The notes beneath the pieces are model-generated. The model had not been told where the DNA came from. It worked only from the letters and a program-made list of their open reading frames with translations, and ran no database searches. Shown here piece by piece: positions 11,561 through 21,942 of a DNA stretch of 64,000 bases (position 1 is the first letter of the stretch; every line of letters starts with the position of its first letter). The DNA is taken from positions 124,001-188,000 of the forward strand of contig JAKCPI010014092.1 in assembly GCA_023213315.1 (NCBI GenBank), read 5' to 3'. The stretch is from Euborellia annulipes. Lineage: Eukaryota > Arthropoda > Insecta > Dermaptera > Anisolabididae. The position numbers and the translations under genes are program-made.

Positions 11561-12267
11561 ATCGATAAGCATATAAAGGCTTTTCATTTGGCTGAACCTG
11601 CCCTTAATGACGCCACTGTAGACTCCATTAGGCTAATAGAAAAAATTTATTTGTAATCGGATGATATGAAAAGATCAAGTGTAACTCTGGCACAAAATTT
11701 TAGTATAATTTGACATTATATTTTTATTGGGTTTGTACAAGCAATTATGATTTTAATTATAAATTGTGGAAGTAATTTGTTGTGAAGAAATGAGGTGTTG
11801 GTAGTTAAATAATAATAAAAAAGTAGTTTTTTGTTGGAGGTTTATTTTGGGCTGAGCGACTGTTTCGATGGTTATAATTCATTATCTTCAGGCTTGGAAA
11901 TCACAATAAAGTTACAAATAGTACGTAATAATTGTGATTTCCAGGCCTGAAGATAATGAATTAGGGGAATTGTGCCCGAGATGACATACTTTTTCTTGGA
12001 ACCCAAAAATAATGAAAATAAAACATGATATGAGGAAAGAAAAAATTTCTTGGGTTAAGTTATTATTTATATTTCGAAAAAATACCCCAAATTTTTGTTT
12101 AACTCTTAACAGCATGGTACAAAAAATAAAACAAAAGGAAAAAACCAATGAGGGTAAGATGACATAGATGTCCCTAAGATAACATACTTAGAATTTTATT
12201 TGTCTACACATAGCTCACAAACAAATTATTTGGATTCGGGTGGTACATCGGCACTTAAATTATGGGA

Positions 12268-12457
12268 TCATGTTATGCATAACTGACTGCGAATCCAATG
12301 TTTCCCCGATTTGGATTTGTAGTAGATGAATACTGCATCTTCTTCATCCTGGTTATCAGGAGATGTAGAATCTGAATGTTCATCTTCTGAATCTTCAAAA
12401 ATGACACGTTTAACTTTCTTTTGAATTATTCTGCTTTTTTTCTTATCTTTTTTTACT
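12268..12457 (-). pseudogene. pogo/Tigger-like transposase C-terminal remnant
   Basis: The minus-strand frame reads VKKDKKKSRIIQKKVKRVIF, then EDSEDEHSDSTSPDNQDEED, then AVFIYYKSKSGKHWIRSQLC before a stop. A basic/acidic tail followed by a degenerate IY(C)...GxxWIRC-like segment is the pattern seen at the end of pogo/Tigger/jerky-type transposases, where Cys residues form a small zinc-binding tail; here most of those Cys are lost. No DDE core is visible. A 246-bp hAT MITE sits just upstream of the fragment. Inverted copies of AATGAGGGTAAGATGACATA lie at about 12146 and 12776. Assignment to pogo is tentative. Confidence 0.4.
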
Positions 12458-12473
12458 ATCTATGATGACAGAC

Positions 12474-12719
12474 CAGGGCCGGATCTAGGGGGGGGGGGCA
12501 GTGGGTGCACGTGCCCCGGGCGGCAGATATCAGGGGGCGGCAAATTTTGCGTCTCTTGCGTCTCTAAAAAAAAGGTAAAATATTTTTTTCGGACGGTAAA
12601 ATTTGGTTCCGCGAAAAAAAAAAAATTTCGCAGAAAAATTTTTGAGATCAGGGAAAATTTTAAGGAGGGGGCGGCAAATTAAATTTTGCCCCCTAAAAAA
12701 TCTCCTAGTTCCGGCCCTG
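12474..12719. mobile_element. hAT MITE with exact 8-bp duplication TGACAGAC
   Basis: Ends CAGGGCCGGATCTAGG / CCTAGTTCCGGCCCTG; target duplication TGACAGAC exact at 12466-12473 and 12720-12727. 246 bp, with a poly-G run near the left end. Inserted into the pogo-like remnant. Confidence 0.85.
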
Positions 12720-13790
12720 TGACAGACTATGTCATCTTATCAAATCGAGCAGTATGTCATCTTACCCTCATTGATCCCTGTTATACTCACATTAATGGTT
12801 AGATTTCATTTTTACACGTATAGAACAAAGTAATATGAACCCAATGGAATACCCAGCAATTATAAGATACTTACCTAATCGTATCTGAAAGCACATACAC
12901 TTAAAACAAAATAAATTTCTTTGACAGCAATATCACAAAATTGCATTTAATGAACAAATGATTCGCGCGTTTAAGCTAAATTTATATCTGCGGTGGTGAT
13001 TTTGATCCTGATTTCTATGAAAGTTCTTATCTTATTTTAGTAAAGATGCAGCACTGTTACTCTACTCGTTATAATAATCGTAATAAAGTTGATTTCTAGG
13101 ACCCCGTGAATTTTAAATCATCTTTTAATCCAAAATTAGATAATTTATAAACATATTATATGCATTTCTAAAACGATTATGATTACATTAAAAAAAAATT
13201 TATAAACATCATAGAGGGGGGGGAGGGCCTTGTCCTTCGGGACCTCGAGCTCGAAACGAACGCCCTTCGTCCCTTATTCATGTGACTCATGAATGAAGTT
13301 GAAATCTAAAGAGAGACCTAGAGATAAAACAACCCAATCCGTCACTTGATGGAGAAATGACAGTCTTAGTTCGGGCAACTCACTAGATGTTAGCATTTAA
13401 TTTGTTGGAATTTATATTGATCTAAATAAATATTATTCAATATATATTAAAATCACAATTGCCAGTTTTCTTTAATATTGAAAATATTAATTCAATTATT
13501 GTATAATAATTTTCACATCACGTTGTTATAAATGTTTGAAAGGAGGACTTTTAATAGAAGACCTTTAGTAGCAGTGAATAGTGATTAAAAAAAGCAGCTT
13601 GATCTTTTTTTTTTGTCTATTCAAAATCAAATAAATTTTCAAATAAAAAAAAAAACTCGTTCAATGTGAATGAATAGAAATTTTTAATCATAAGTAAAGC
13701 TGCCAGTGGTTTAATTATTGAACTTAAAGATTAATTTAACTTAGATTCATAATATATATATAATTACATTAAATTAAAAAAATATATATA

Positions 13791-14543
13791 TGTCGTGACA
13801 GATCGTGAAATTAGACAGTTCATGAACTGTCTAGACATTTCACGAACTGCAGCCAGATCGTGTAATGGTCAAACAGTTACATGATCTGGCTAAAAATTTT
13901 AGACAGTTGATGAAATGCAATTGGGCCTTAGACAGATCGTGTAATGCTCGAGAATTACATGAAATGTCTAACTTTTTTAGGCAGTTCATGAACTGCCTAA
14001 CAGCAGTTTTGCCGATCGTGTACTGTTTGTAATTTAATGCAATAAATCTAAAAAAAATTTTATTTTTTCGAAAATCAAAAAAAGGGCTTCTATAAGTTGT
14101 AGACATTTTAAATAGCTTTAATTTAAAAAAAATTGAGGTAGATAGCTTCAAATTTGTGGCCGCTGGAATCTCCCAAAATTAGAACCCCGAGACGCGCACC
14201 TTAACTCAAGATTTACAAAGTGAGGAAGATTTGGAAAATTTAGTAATCGATAATAATAATAATATTGAAAAAATTGACTTTTTTCGAGATCTTTATTTGC
14301 TTTACAAACAGTACACGATCGGCAAAACTGCTGTTAGGCAGTTCATGAACTGCCTAAAAAATTTAGACATTTCATGTAATTCTCGAGCATTACACGATCT
14401 GTCTAAGGCCCAATTGCATTTCATCAACTGTCTAAAATTTTAGCCAGATCATGTAACTGTTTGACCATTACACGATCTGGCTGCAGTTCATGAAATGTCT
14501 AGACAGTTCATGAACTGTCTAATTTCACGATCTGTCTACGACA
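13791..14543. mobile_element. Foldback element made of tandem short palindromes
   Basis: Arms 13791-14032 and 14302-14543 are inverted copies, about 97% identical. Each arm is itself a row of near-palindromes: AGACAGTTCATGAACTGTCT (13813-13832), GCCAGATC...GATCTGGC, AGACAGATC...GAAATGTCT, and AGGCAGTTCATGAACTGCCT (13979-13998). The middle holds a truncated copy (about 14040-14200) of the TTAA element seen at 7.8 kb. Open frames over the arms are by-products of the repeat. Flanks are (AT)n, so the target duplication cannot be read. No known family recognised. Confidence 0.7.
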
Positions 14544-15349
14544 TATATATATATTTCTTAAGTTAAATCGTTTCATTGCTTTGACTTTTTTTAAAATTTA
14601 GCCGAACGATGAAACGATAATTCACATAGGAATAAATTTGATTAAGATTATTGTTTAATATTTTTAATTGCCTAAACTAAAATAATATAGCTTTAAAGTT
14701 TGAAATTTAAATTTACATATCATTCCTAGGAGAAGGCAAAATGTCTAGAAAGCAAACTACATGATTATAATTTAGAGAGAATGCGTCTAACTACCAACCT
14801 AAGCCTTTATGCACCCAACAAATTTGCAAAATTTCTAAATGTGTTATTTATTCTAAGATTATTTAATAGAATCTAAATATTGTCTAAATTCATTTTTAAA
14901 AAAGGAGAAAGAAATTAAATTAAAAATAAATAAATAAATATTTATTATATTTAATAAAATGAATTATTTTAAACTTGTACAAATTTGGCAGGTGCACGGG
15001 AAAAGTGGAAAGAAATAGAAGAAGTTTTGATTTTAATTAAAAAATTAAAATAAAAGAGAGAGAGAGAGAGAGAAAAAAGAATAAAAAGAAAATAAAAAAT
15101 AAAAAAAGATATAAACAATAAAAAATAAAGCAAAGTGAAAGGAAAGATCAAATCCAACCAAGCAGCTTTTAAACTAATATATTCGTTCTTTACTGTTTTA
15201 ATGTTTTTACTTACTCCTCGACTGTGTTCTGAGTGTGTCCGAACAAAGCAACGTACGGACAAACCAACCAACAAGAAGAAAAAACAAATTAAAAAATGAA
15301 AGAGAAATACTAAAAAGATGCAAAAATGTGTTTGTATATGTTTGTATAA

Positions 15350-15351
<2 letters not shown>

Positions 15352-15425
<74 letters not shown>

Positions 15426-15440
15426 ATATATATATATATT
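15352..15440. repeat. (TA)n tract with GT interruptions
   Basis: Long TA repeat with TATGTATA interruptions. Open frames on both strands (poly Ile/Tyr) are artefacts of the repeat. Confidence 0.9.
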
Positions 15441-16008
15441 GTTAAATGGATCTCTCAACGGCTTCCAAACAATCAAGATAATGTCTTCCCTCTCATTTCA
15501 ATATTAATCTTTTAAGGAGAAAAAATTACTACCAGATTAATCATTAACGAATTTTTAATTGGAGATCAATTCTGGTAGCTAATGAAGGAATATTATTGCC
15601 ATACTTTTACGCGAATGTGTGTTATTTGGGTCTTTGTTTGTGTATATTTTAAGAATGATTATGTATATATTTATATATTATCCCTTGCATATGTATCCAG
15701 TCAAAATAGACAATTAAATATGCAAGAAGTAGTATATATTAAATATGTAATAATTTTTGCAATTGACGAGTATGGCATAGAGATAGGTTCGGAAAATAAT
15801 TATAAAATTCTGGGAAAAAGATATTTGGAAAATGATCCAATCTCTTACAATCATAAGACTTGTATTCTATAGATACCTCTAATATTTTAGGTAGATTTTT
15901 AGGAAAAATTAGGATTTTCTTTAATAAAAAAGTAAAATATTATATTCTGGTATTTGATTTTAAAATTAAATTTTAGGATTAGGAGAAAGAAATAAAATCA
16001 TCAAAAGA

Positions 16009-16181
16009 GTATCTAAAGAATACAGTCATCAATCAAGTGATCTGCAGAAAGTGAAGGATCTAGTATAAGGTTTATAAAATATTAAAAATAAAAGAATAGG
16101 ATTTTAAGCTTGAAAGGAATTTTGGACGAAGATATAGAAGAAAATCTCCTAAATGGTATCTAAAGAATACAGTCATCAATC
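16009..16181. repeat. Direct repeat of 26 bp
   Basis: GTATCTAAAGAATACAGTCA plus TCAATC occurs at 16009 and again at 16155, 146 bp apart, between exon w15 and the next intron sequence. Probably a local tandem duplication that has diverged. Confidence 0.7.
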
Positions 16182-16296
16182 GTGATGAGCAGATTGGGAT
16201 GGACTATGTGCAGGGTGATTGTGAGAGTGTACTTTGAACTAGGACTAGGAATTTTGGAGATCCGGGATCAGGAATGGAGGACCATGTGTTTAGGTT

Positions 16297-16457
16297 TTAG
16301 GCGAACCTGTCTCCATCTTGAGAACATTCTCCGTCGCTCGACGCGCTCGAGCCCTGTTTGACAAGATGCCGGACCTGGTCTGGCAATACCTCCTCGCTTC
16401 TATGGACGGTAAATGACGTTTTTCCCTTTCGACCGAAACCTAACCTACGTTTCCGAC
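16297..16457 (-). CDS. Rim: Rim exon w15: basic motif before C2B; alternative stop
   Basis: After completing a Gly codon from w14 (G+GT) the frame reads RKRRLGFGRKGKTSFTVHRS, then EEVLPDQVRHLVKQGSSASS and DGECSQDGDR, strongly conserved RIM sequence. The acceptor is GGATGACGCAG. The end is unclear. The only sensible donor is GACAG|GTTCGC (exon end 16307, phase 2), a weak site, and the frame otherwise continues FA and stops at 16297-16299. Phase 2 does not match the phase needed by w16. Either an exon is missing between them, or this exon also acts as the last exon of a short isoform lacking C2B. Confidence 0.88.
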
Positions 16458-18618
16458 CTGCGTCATCCAGCACCAAAAACAAACAAAAAATAAAATAGAA
16501 AAAACAACCAAAATACAAGAGTGATAAACATAACAATGTTCTTTTTGTAAAAAACAGAATAGAGTGGATGTGCATGCTTGATATAGTAATAAAAAGATTG
16601 AGATACGAGTATTTCGAAATGACTTTAGATGTGAAAAAGCCTAAATACCATCAGAAAAAATCAACTTTTTAAAATCTCTGTATTCAGTGATCACATTATT
16701 TAATAATACATTTAATTATAATATACTATAAATGAATTATATTACTCAAAATCTAACAATAATAATAGATACACTAATTAGCTATCATAATAAAACTGGC
16801 AGAGAAATTGTTTTTACTAAACCTACTTTTCATATATTCAGGCTAGAAATAAGTGAAAAAATACAATTAAAATATCCATATTAATAGCTTGAATGAGTTA
16901 TTTATTAATTTTGGTTCCAAGAAAGAAGTTAAAAAAACATTCTTTTGGGTACTAACAAAATACTAATGAAAATCATGCAAGAAAAAGATTAAATTATGAA
17001 AATTTGTACATTAAATTGTGCTATAAAAAAGAGGCTAGAAGCCATCTTTAATCTTAATCATGTAACTTGGAGTTTGAAAATTTATAAAATAAAACAATTA
17101 TAATTCACGGAAGATAACGAAATTCGAAAATTAATTAAAACAAATAGTGTTAAGTAAAAGATTCCTATACAAATTTAATGATTGTCAGAATCACTAACTC
17201 CGTATTTTTCAATAAAATTTTAGCAATTGTCCTATCGATTTAAATCCCTCCTTAAGAGTACGATTTAGGAAATTTATATTATTAGCTCTTCTTACTAAAA
17301 AAAATAAATAAATGGGTGTAAAATTATCAAAAGTGAACCCTTAAAGAAATTTCTGAATTCGCAGATGTTTTTATTTTCCTCACAATTGTAGAAATTAAAA
17401 GCCACAAAACAAAAGAAAATTTTTCTCAATATTAATTAGAAAAGTTATTCAATTAAGTGTTTGTTACCTGTGAAAATAATAAAAATTTAATGGCTCTCTC
17501 TTTTCAATTTTAACTTATAATTGTATTTATTATTCATTTACCAATTGGAAATTAAAAAAAAAAAAAAGGAAATAAGTTATTTTTGTTTGTACGGAATTTG
17601 AATGACAGAATTAATTAAATAAGAAAGTTTAAGGATTTCGGAATCAAAATTAGAAAAATTAGAATTAGAAAATTAGAAAAATTTTAAAAAACTTTCTTAA
17701 ATATTTTAAATAATATTTTATAAATAAAATAATTATTTTAAAGTATTTATTATAATATTATACCTAATATACGGTATTTACTGAATATTTGTTTCTCAAC
17801 CCTCTATCGCTTTGTAAAGCATCAATCAATCATTTAATTATGCTCATGTGAAAAATCTATTTAATATAACTTTGTGAAGATGTGGAGAGAAAAAACTGCG
17901 TACCAAACCCTCCTTCTGGGGCAAAGCTAGTATTTACCTTCGTTGCCGCCTTCAATATCAAGCGCCTTGTTTGCGCAGAGACTTCAATACGAAAGTTATA
18001 TTAAATAGAGTAAATATCTTTCCCAAACATTTATTAATTACCCAACTCTTGTTCCTGGTATTATTTTCTCAATACTTATCTTTCCGATTGCTATAATTAA
18101 ACTACGAGTAGTCAGGCAGAATCATTAACGGCGCTACAGGGGAGAGGGGAGGCGACGGGTGGCAACCCCTAGTGAAAGTGCCCCACCTCTTGTCGCCCTC
18201 ATTCTAGCTAAAAATAATATTTCCGAGATTATTTATAAAAGTTTATTTAAATATAACAAGAAAAAAAATGATATAAAGATAATATTTTTTTATGATTTTG
18301 ATTGTGGATTTCTTTAGTTTATATAAAACTTTTAAATTCTCTCCCTCTCAGGATAAATTTGTCAATCGACTTGAAAAAAAAAAGCTAAAATATTTTATTT
18401 TTGGTAAATAATAATCCCAAATTTTTCTGTACTTTGTTAATCGGTTTCTTTCTATTGTTTTATTGTTTGTGATCTCTATAATATTTTTAATTATTAGCCC
18501 CAATTTAATTAGAATTTTATTAGGCTGAGACGGGTTAGGCTTAGTATCATATTGTCTTGATAAAAAATAAAAAATTTCTCAATCCTGTATATATCAATAA
18601 AAAATTAAACCGAATTAC

Positions 18619-19800
18619 CCTTCGTCAAGAGAAAGTTGTGTACTGCGCTTGTCACAGCAGATTTCGTATGTCGAGATATATTTTGTTTCCCATAGAACTT
18701 GACGACTTGCATTTTATAATTACTAGCCTTCGGCGGGCTTCGCACCTAGCCGGGGGCTTCGCCCCCCTGAACCCCTCTCCAGCTGGCTCGGGCCCGCCTG
18801 CGACGGACCCTCGCCTTTCCTTAAATATGAGAACCCGTGGCGCCCGCTTTTGCATCTAGACAGGGAGGCTTCGCCCCCTGGACCCCCCGCCAGCTGGCTC
18901 AGGCCCGCCTGCGGCGGACCCTCGCCTTTTTTCTTCATTATGAAAAAAAAAAAATATTATTATTCCATACCAATTCAGTGCCTGCTTGAGGATTTGTTTA
19001 CATTCATGGAATACACAAATGAAAAGAATACATAAATATTTCTCTATACATTTCCTATGGGAGAAATCGTAACTTTAAGAATTAATAACTCAAAAAGTTA
19101 TAAGAATTTCGGAATGAAAATAATTTTCCTGTAATGCCAAGAAAGTCCTCTTTATGCATATATAATTTCATTTCGAAATTCCAACTGGAAGTTGCCCAAA
19201 TAGAGCGTGACAGACAGACAGACAGACAGACGGACATTAGCGAATTATATATATAGATTTTTTTAAATGTGTAAAAAGTTCCAAAGAGAACCCCTTTTTA
19301 AATCGAAAATAACCTGTAAAACCCCATAGGGATTTAACATTGGCTCTATGGAAGGAAGAGCCGGAAAATGAATTTGAAAAATTTGAAATACATCAGTAAA
19401 GTGTACTTCAAACAATTTTCACGGAAAATTTTACTGATATACTTTTTAAAGAGTATATAAAAATAGTTGATTTATATGAATTTTAATCTAAAAAGAAAAA
19501 GATTATATTCTGTTACCATGACAATCATTTTTCCTACATTTTTTCTATCAAGTACAAGAGTAAAGTGTGTTTTAAAAGATTTCAAGGGCAAACTGAGAAT
19601 ATACATTTTAAAGAAAAAAATTATTGATTTTTGAATTTTAATTAAAATCATTGGAGTGAACTTTGAGAAAATCGAAAAAAAAAACTGAAAAAGTACATCA
19701 GTAAAGAAAGTACTAGTGTTTTTTGGCCGATTTTGTTCAAAAGCTTATTTTCAGTGTCAGGGAGGGTACCTAACTTAAATATAAAATTTCAATCTGGTAG
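18619..19800 (-). repeat. Family A copy split by a Helitron
   Basis: 18619-18722 (AGAGAAAGTTGTGTACTGCG, TGTCGAGATATATTTTGTTT) and 19258-19800 (GGATTTAACATTGGCTCTAT) are family A sequence on either side of the Helitron at 18723-19257. Confidence 0.6.
18723..19257 (-). mobile_element. Non-autonomous Helitron
   Basis: Minus strand: starts TCTATATATATAATTCG preceded by A, ends GCCCGCCGAAGGCTAG followed by T, i.e. TC...CTAG inserted between A and T, the Helitron rule. A (GTCT)n run follows the 5' end and two GC-rich Pro/Gly-like units (AGCTGGC...GCCCGCC) form the 3' half. 535 bp, inserted in a family A copy. Confidence 0.8.
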
Positions 19801-21646
19801 AACATCACTAGGCAACCACAAAAATGAAAAAATATTTTAATTTCACAAGAATTAATTTATATTTATCTCATTAAGGGAGTTTCAGTTTCAAGACAATTTT
19901 ATAACAAGAAAATTGAGCGATATTTAAATTCCTTCTTAATTTGCATATAAATAATTAAATCCGGTCAAAAAGACCTGGAGGGGGGGGGAGCAAACTTAAA
20001 ATTTTTTTATATTAGATTTAAATTAAAAAGCCTTTCTCTAAATATTCCACCAAAAAGCCTAATCTGCTCAATTTTTTAACAAAATATTAGTTTTTATTAT
20101 TATATCAATAATTCTAAACTTATCAAAATTTTAGTATCTTCTATAGTATTTGACCGTATGCGCCCTATTAAGTTACGATGGCTCCATTCCCTTTCCCTCT
20201 CTAGTAATTGCTTAAAATATAAAAACAATAAAAAATTATTTTTATTTCAATTTAAAAATTATTTCGTTATAATTAAAAGAAAATTGATCATAAAGAGAGA
20301 CAGGATGGGTAAAAAATTCTTCCCTATAGAGATATTGTCTGCTAATAAATTCAAAGAATAATAAGAAAATCTCAGAATTTTATATTTATTTATAAATTAT
20401 TACAAAGAAGAATTTAATAAAAAATACTTAAAAAAGGCGACAGAAGGAGGTAGGGGTGGGAAGTTAAGCAAATGAGTGTGAAAAGGGATGGGGTAATATT
20501 GACGTCTGTCGTCTTTACTTGTTTTTCAATTTTCATTATGGCATAGAAAAATTAAATCCAAGTGGAGAAAACAAGAGAAGAATTTAAATTTAATGTTTTG
20601 ACATAAAAGTGAGCTTAGATTAAATATTATGAGAATTAAAGAAATTTACTTTCATTCTTTGTCAAGGGAAGTTTTCATTATCTCATTTAAGTGAATAAAT
20701 AAAAAAAAGAAAATATTTTATTAGACCTATTATTAAATAAATTAAATTATGAAAATTTCGTTAAATATATATACGCTTAAAAAATTCGCTATAAATATTC
20801 CTAATTGAAATTTTCTTAAATAAAATGAAAATTCATATCAAATTGTATAATATTAATATAACCACCTCATTAATAAGAAAATGAAAACGAAAAAATAAAA
20901 AATAGAAAATTTGAAATTTAAAATTATAATAATTAAAAAATAAGAAATCTTTTAATTATAAATAATAATAATATAATTATAAATTATGTAAAAAAATACT
21001 TTGGTTTCATTTAAAGAAAAAAAAAAGATGCTTTGTAAATCGTGTGGCATCTAAATAAGTAAAAAAAGTGTTGTTTAAAAAAATATGTGACTTATACACA
21101 AAAGAAATAAATGATCGAACTTAAAAACTTTCTATTAAATAATCTGAGAAATGAGTTTTGAGTATATAAATTTTTTCATTGAATCAAATTCAAAATGGCC
21201 TTTATTTTAAAAATTAATTAAATAAATAATATATTAAGCCAATTTTGAATTTTGACTACAAGTGGGTTTGAGTGAGATCCAGCATCTGAGAGAGCTTTTA
21301 AATTAATACATAAATAATCGATTAGTCAATAATGATCGATTATTGATTCTCCAAACAGATAAATCTAAAAACAACAAAATATCCACATCAACACAGAAAA
21401 AAATATTAATAAACATTTATCAAACCAACGTTTACAATAGTGTTTACTTTTTCATAAAAATACAATTTTTTTGTAAAAAAAAAATTGTGAAAGAAAATCT
21501 TGAAGTTGACTACGAGTATATAAGTATGTATATACACTTATATACATGACATGAATTTTACAGCCTGTTTGTCCTGCTTTTGTAATGGATAAATAATTAT
21601 TTATTTTTTTGTATTTAGAAAATTAGTGGAAATTGTTTTCTCCTAC

Positions 21647-21862
21647 CTGTCGCTGACAGCTGTGATGTGGAATTGCTCTTTTTGCTGAGCCCGCTTGTGA
21701 ATTGTCCTCCGGAACCTGCCGAAGTGGCTGAAGTTTTGCTCGCTGCACTGCTTCCACCACTACCCCCACTTCCCGTACCCCCGCTTGTTCCCGACATTGT
21801 CTTCCGACGTGAACCTTCGAGCCCATGGAGTTGTCCGACTGCCGTATCACTTAGACTTCCGT
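21647..21862 (-). CDS. Rim: Rim exon w14: linker ending in SNSTSQLSATG
   Basis: The reading frame is GSLSDTAVGQLHGLEGSRRK, then a Gly/Ser-rich stretch, then FTSGLSKKSNSTSQLSATG. GSLSDTAVG and STSQLSATG are conserved RIM motifs. The acceptor is TTTTTTTTAG|AC and the donor ACAG|GTAGGA, phase 1. Only 80 nt separate it from w13, so the two are a splicing unit. The TSGGTGSGGSGG run is simple-sequence coding. Confidence 0.92.
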
Positions 21863-21942
21863 CTAAAAAAAATGGAGAAAATCAACATAAGAATAAAAGA
21901 ATTTTTGGTATATTATTGAAGCAAATGGTTATTTTAACTTAC

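Larger units (their letters stand above)
11216..11606. repeat. Long inverted repeat with two hammerhead ribozyme motifs
   Basis: Two arms of about 185 bp, over 95% identical by eye, separated by roughly 20 bp. Each arm contains one hammerhead motif, in opposite orientations and pointing outward. Differences between arms are few (for example GTTTATCGA against GCTTATCGA), so the structure is fairly young. It resembles inverted or tail-to-tail termini of Penelope-like retroelements; no reverse transcriptase or GIY-YIG sequence is present. Confidence 0.7.
11033..11618. mobile_element. hAT-type element carrying a hammerhead inverted repeat
   Basis: Terminal inverted repeats CAGTGGCGTCATT are flanked by TAGACTTC (11025-11032) and TAGACTCC (11619-11626), an 8-bp target duplication with one mismatch, as expected for hAT transposons. 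A relative with the same ends lies at 59514-59773. Most of the interior (11216-11606) is a long inverted repeat that bears hammerhead motifs, so the hAT either received that repeat as an insertion or mobilises it. No transposase is present. Confidence 0.75.
10037..16296. other. Intron w15-w16
   Basis: Contains the hAT/hammerhead composite (11.0-11.6 kb), an inverted repeat with a hammerhead-like core (11840-11956), the pogo remnant and its hAT insert, the foldback element and a (TA)n tract. The phase mismatch between w15 and w16 suggests a missed small exon here, but I found no convincing candidate. Confidence 0.6.
16458..21646. other. Intron w14-w15
   Basis: AT-rich; family A split by a Helitron at 18.6-19.8 kb. 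A moderately GC-rich patch at 17900-17990 has an open minus frame but no phase-compatible splice pair. Otherwise nothing recognised. Confidence 0.6.

Noticed and set aside
13840..14443. Open frames on both strands sharing KQYTIGKTAVRQFMNCLK
   Set aside because: They arise because the foldback arms are inverted copies; composition follows the palindromes, not coding sequence.
15207..15515. Overlapping open frames on both strands
   Set aside because: Poly Ile/Tyr products of a (TA)n tract.
17943..17986. Possible small exon (SAQTRRLILKAATK) between w14 and w15
   Set aside because: Its phases do not fit both neighbours, and w14 to w15 already joins in frame across a conserved motif.
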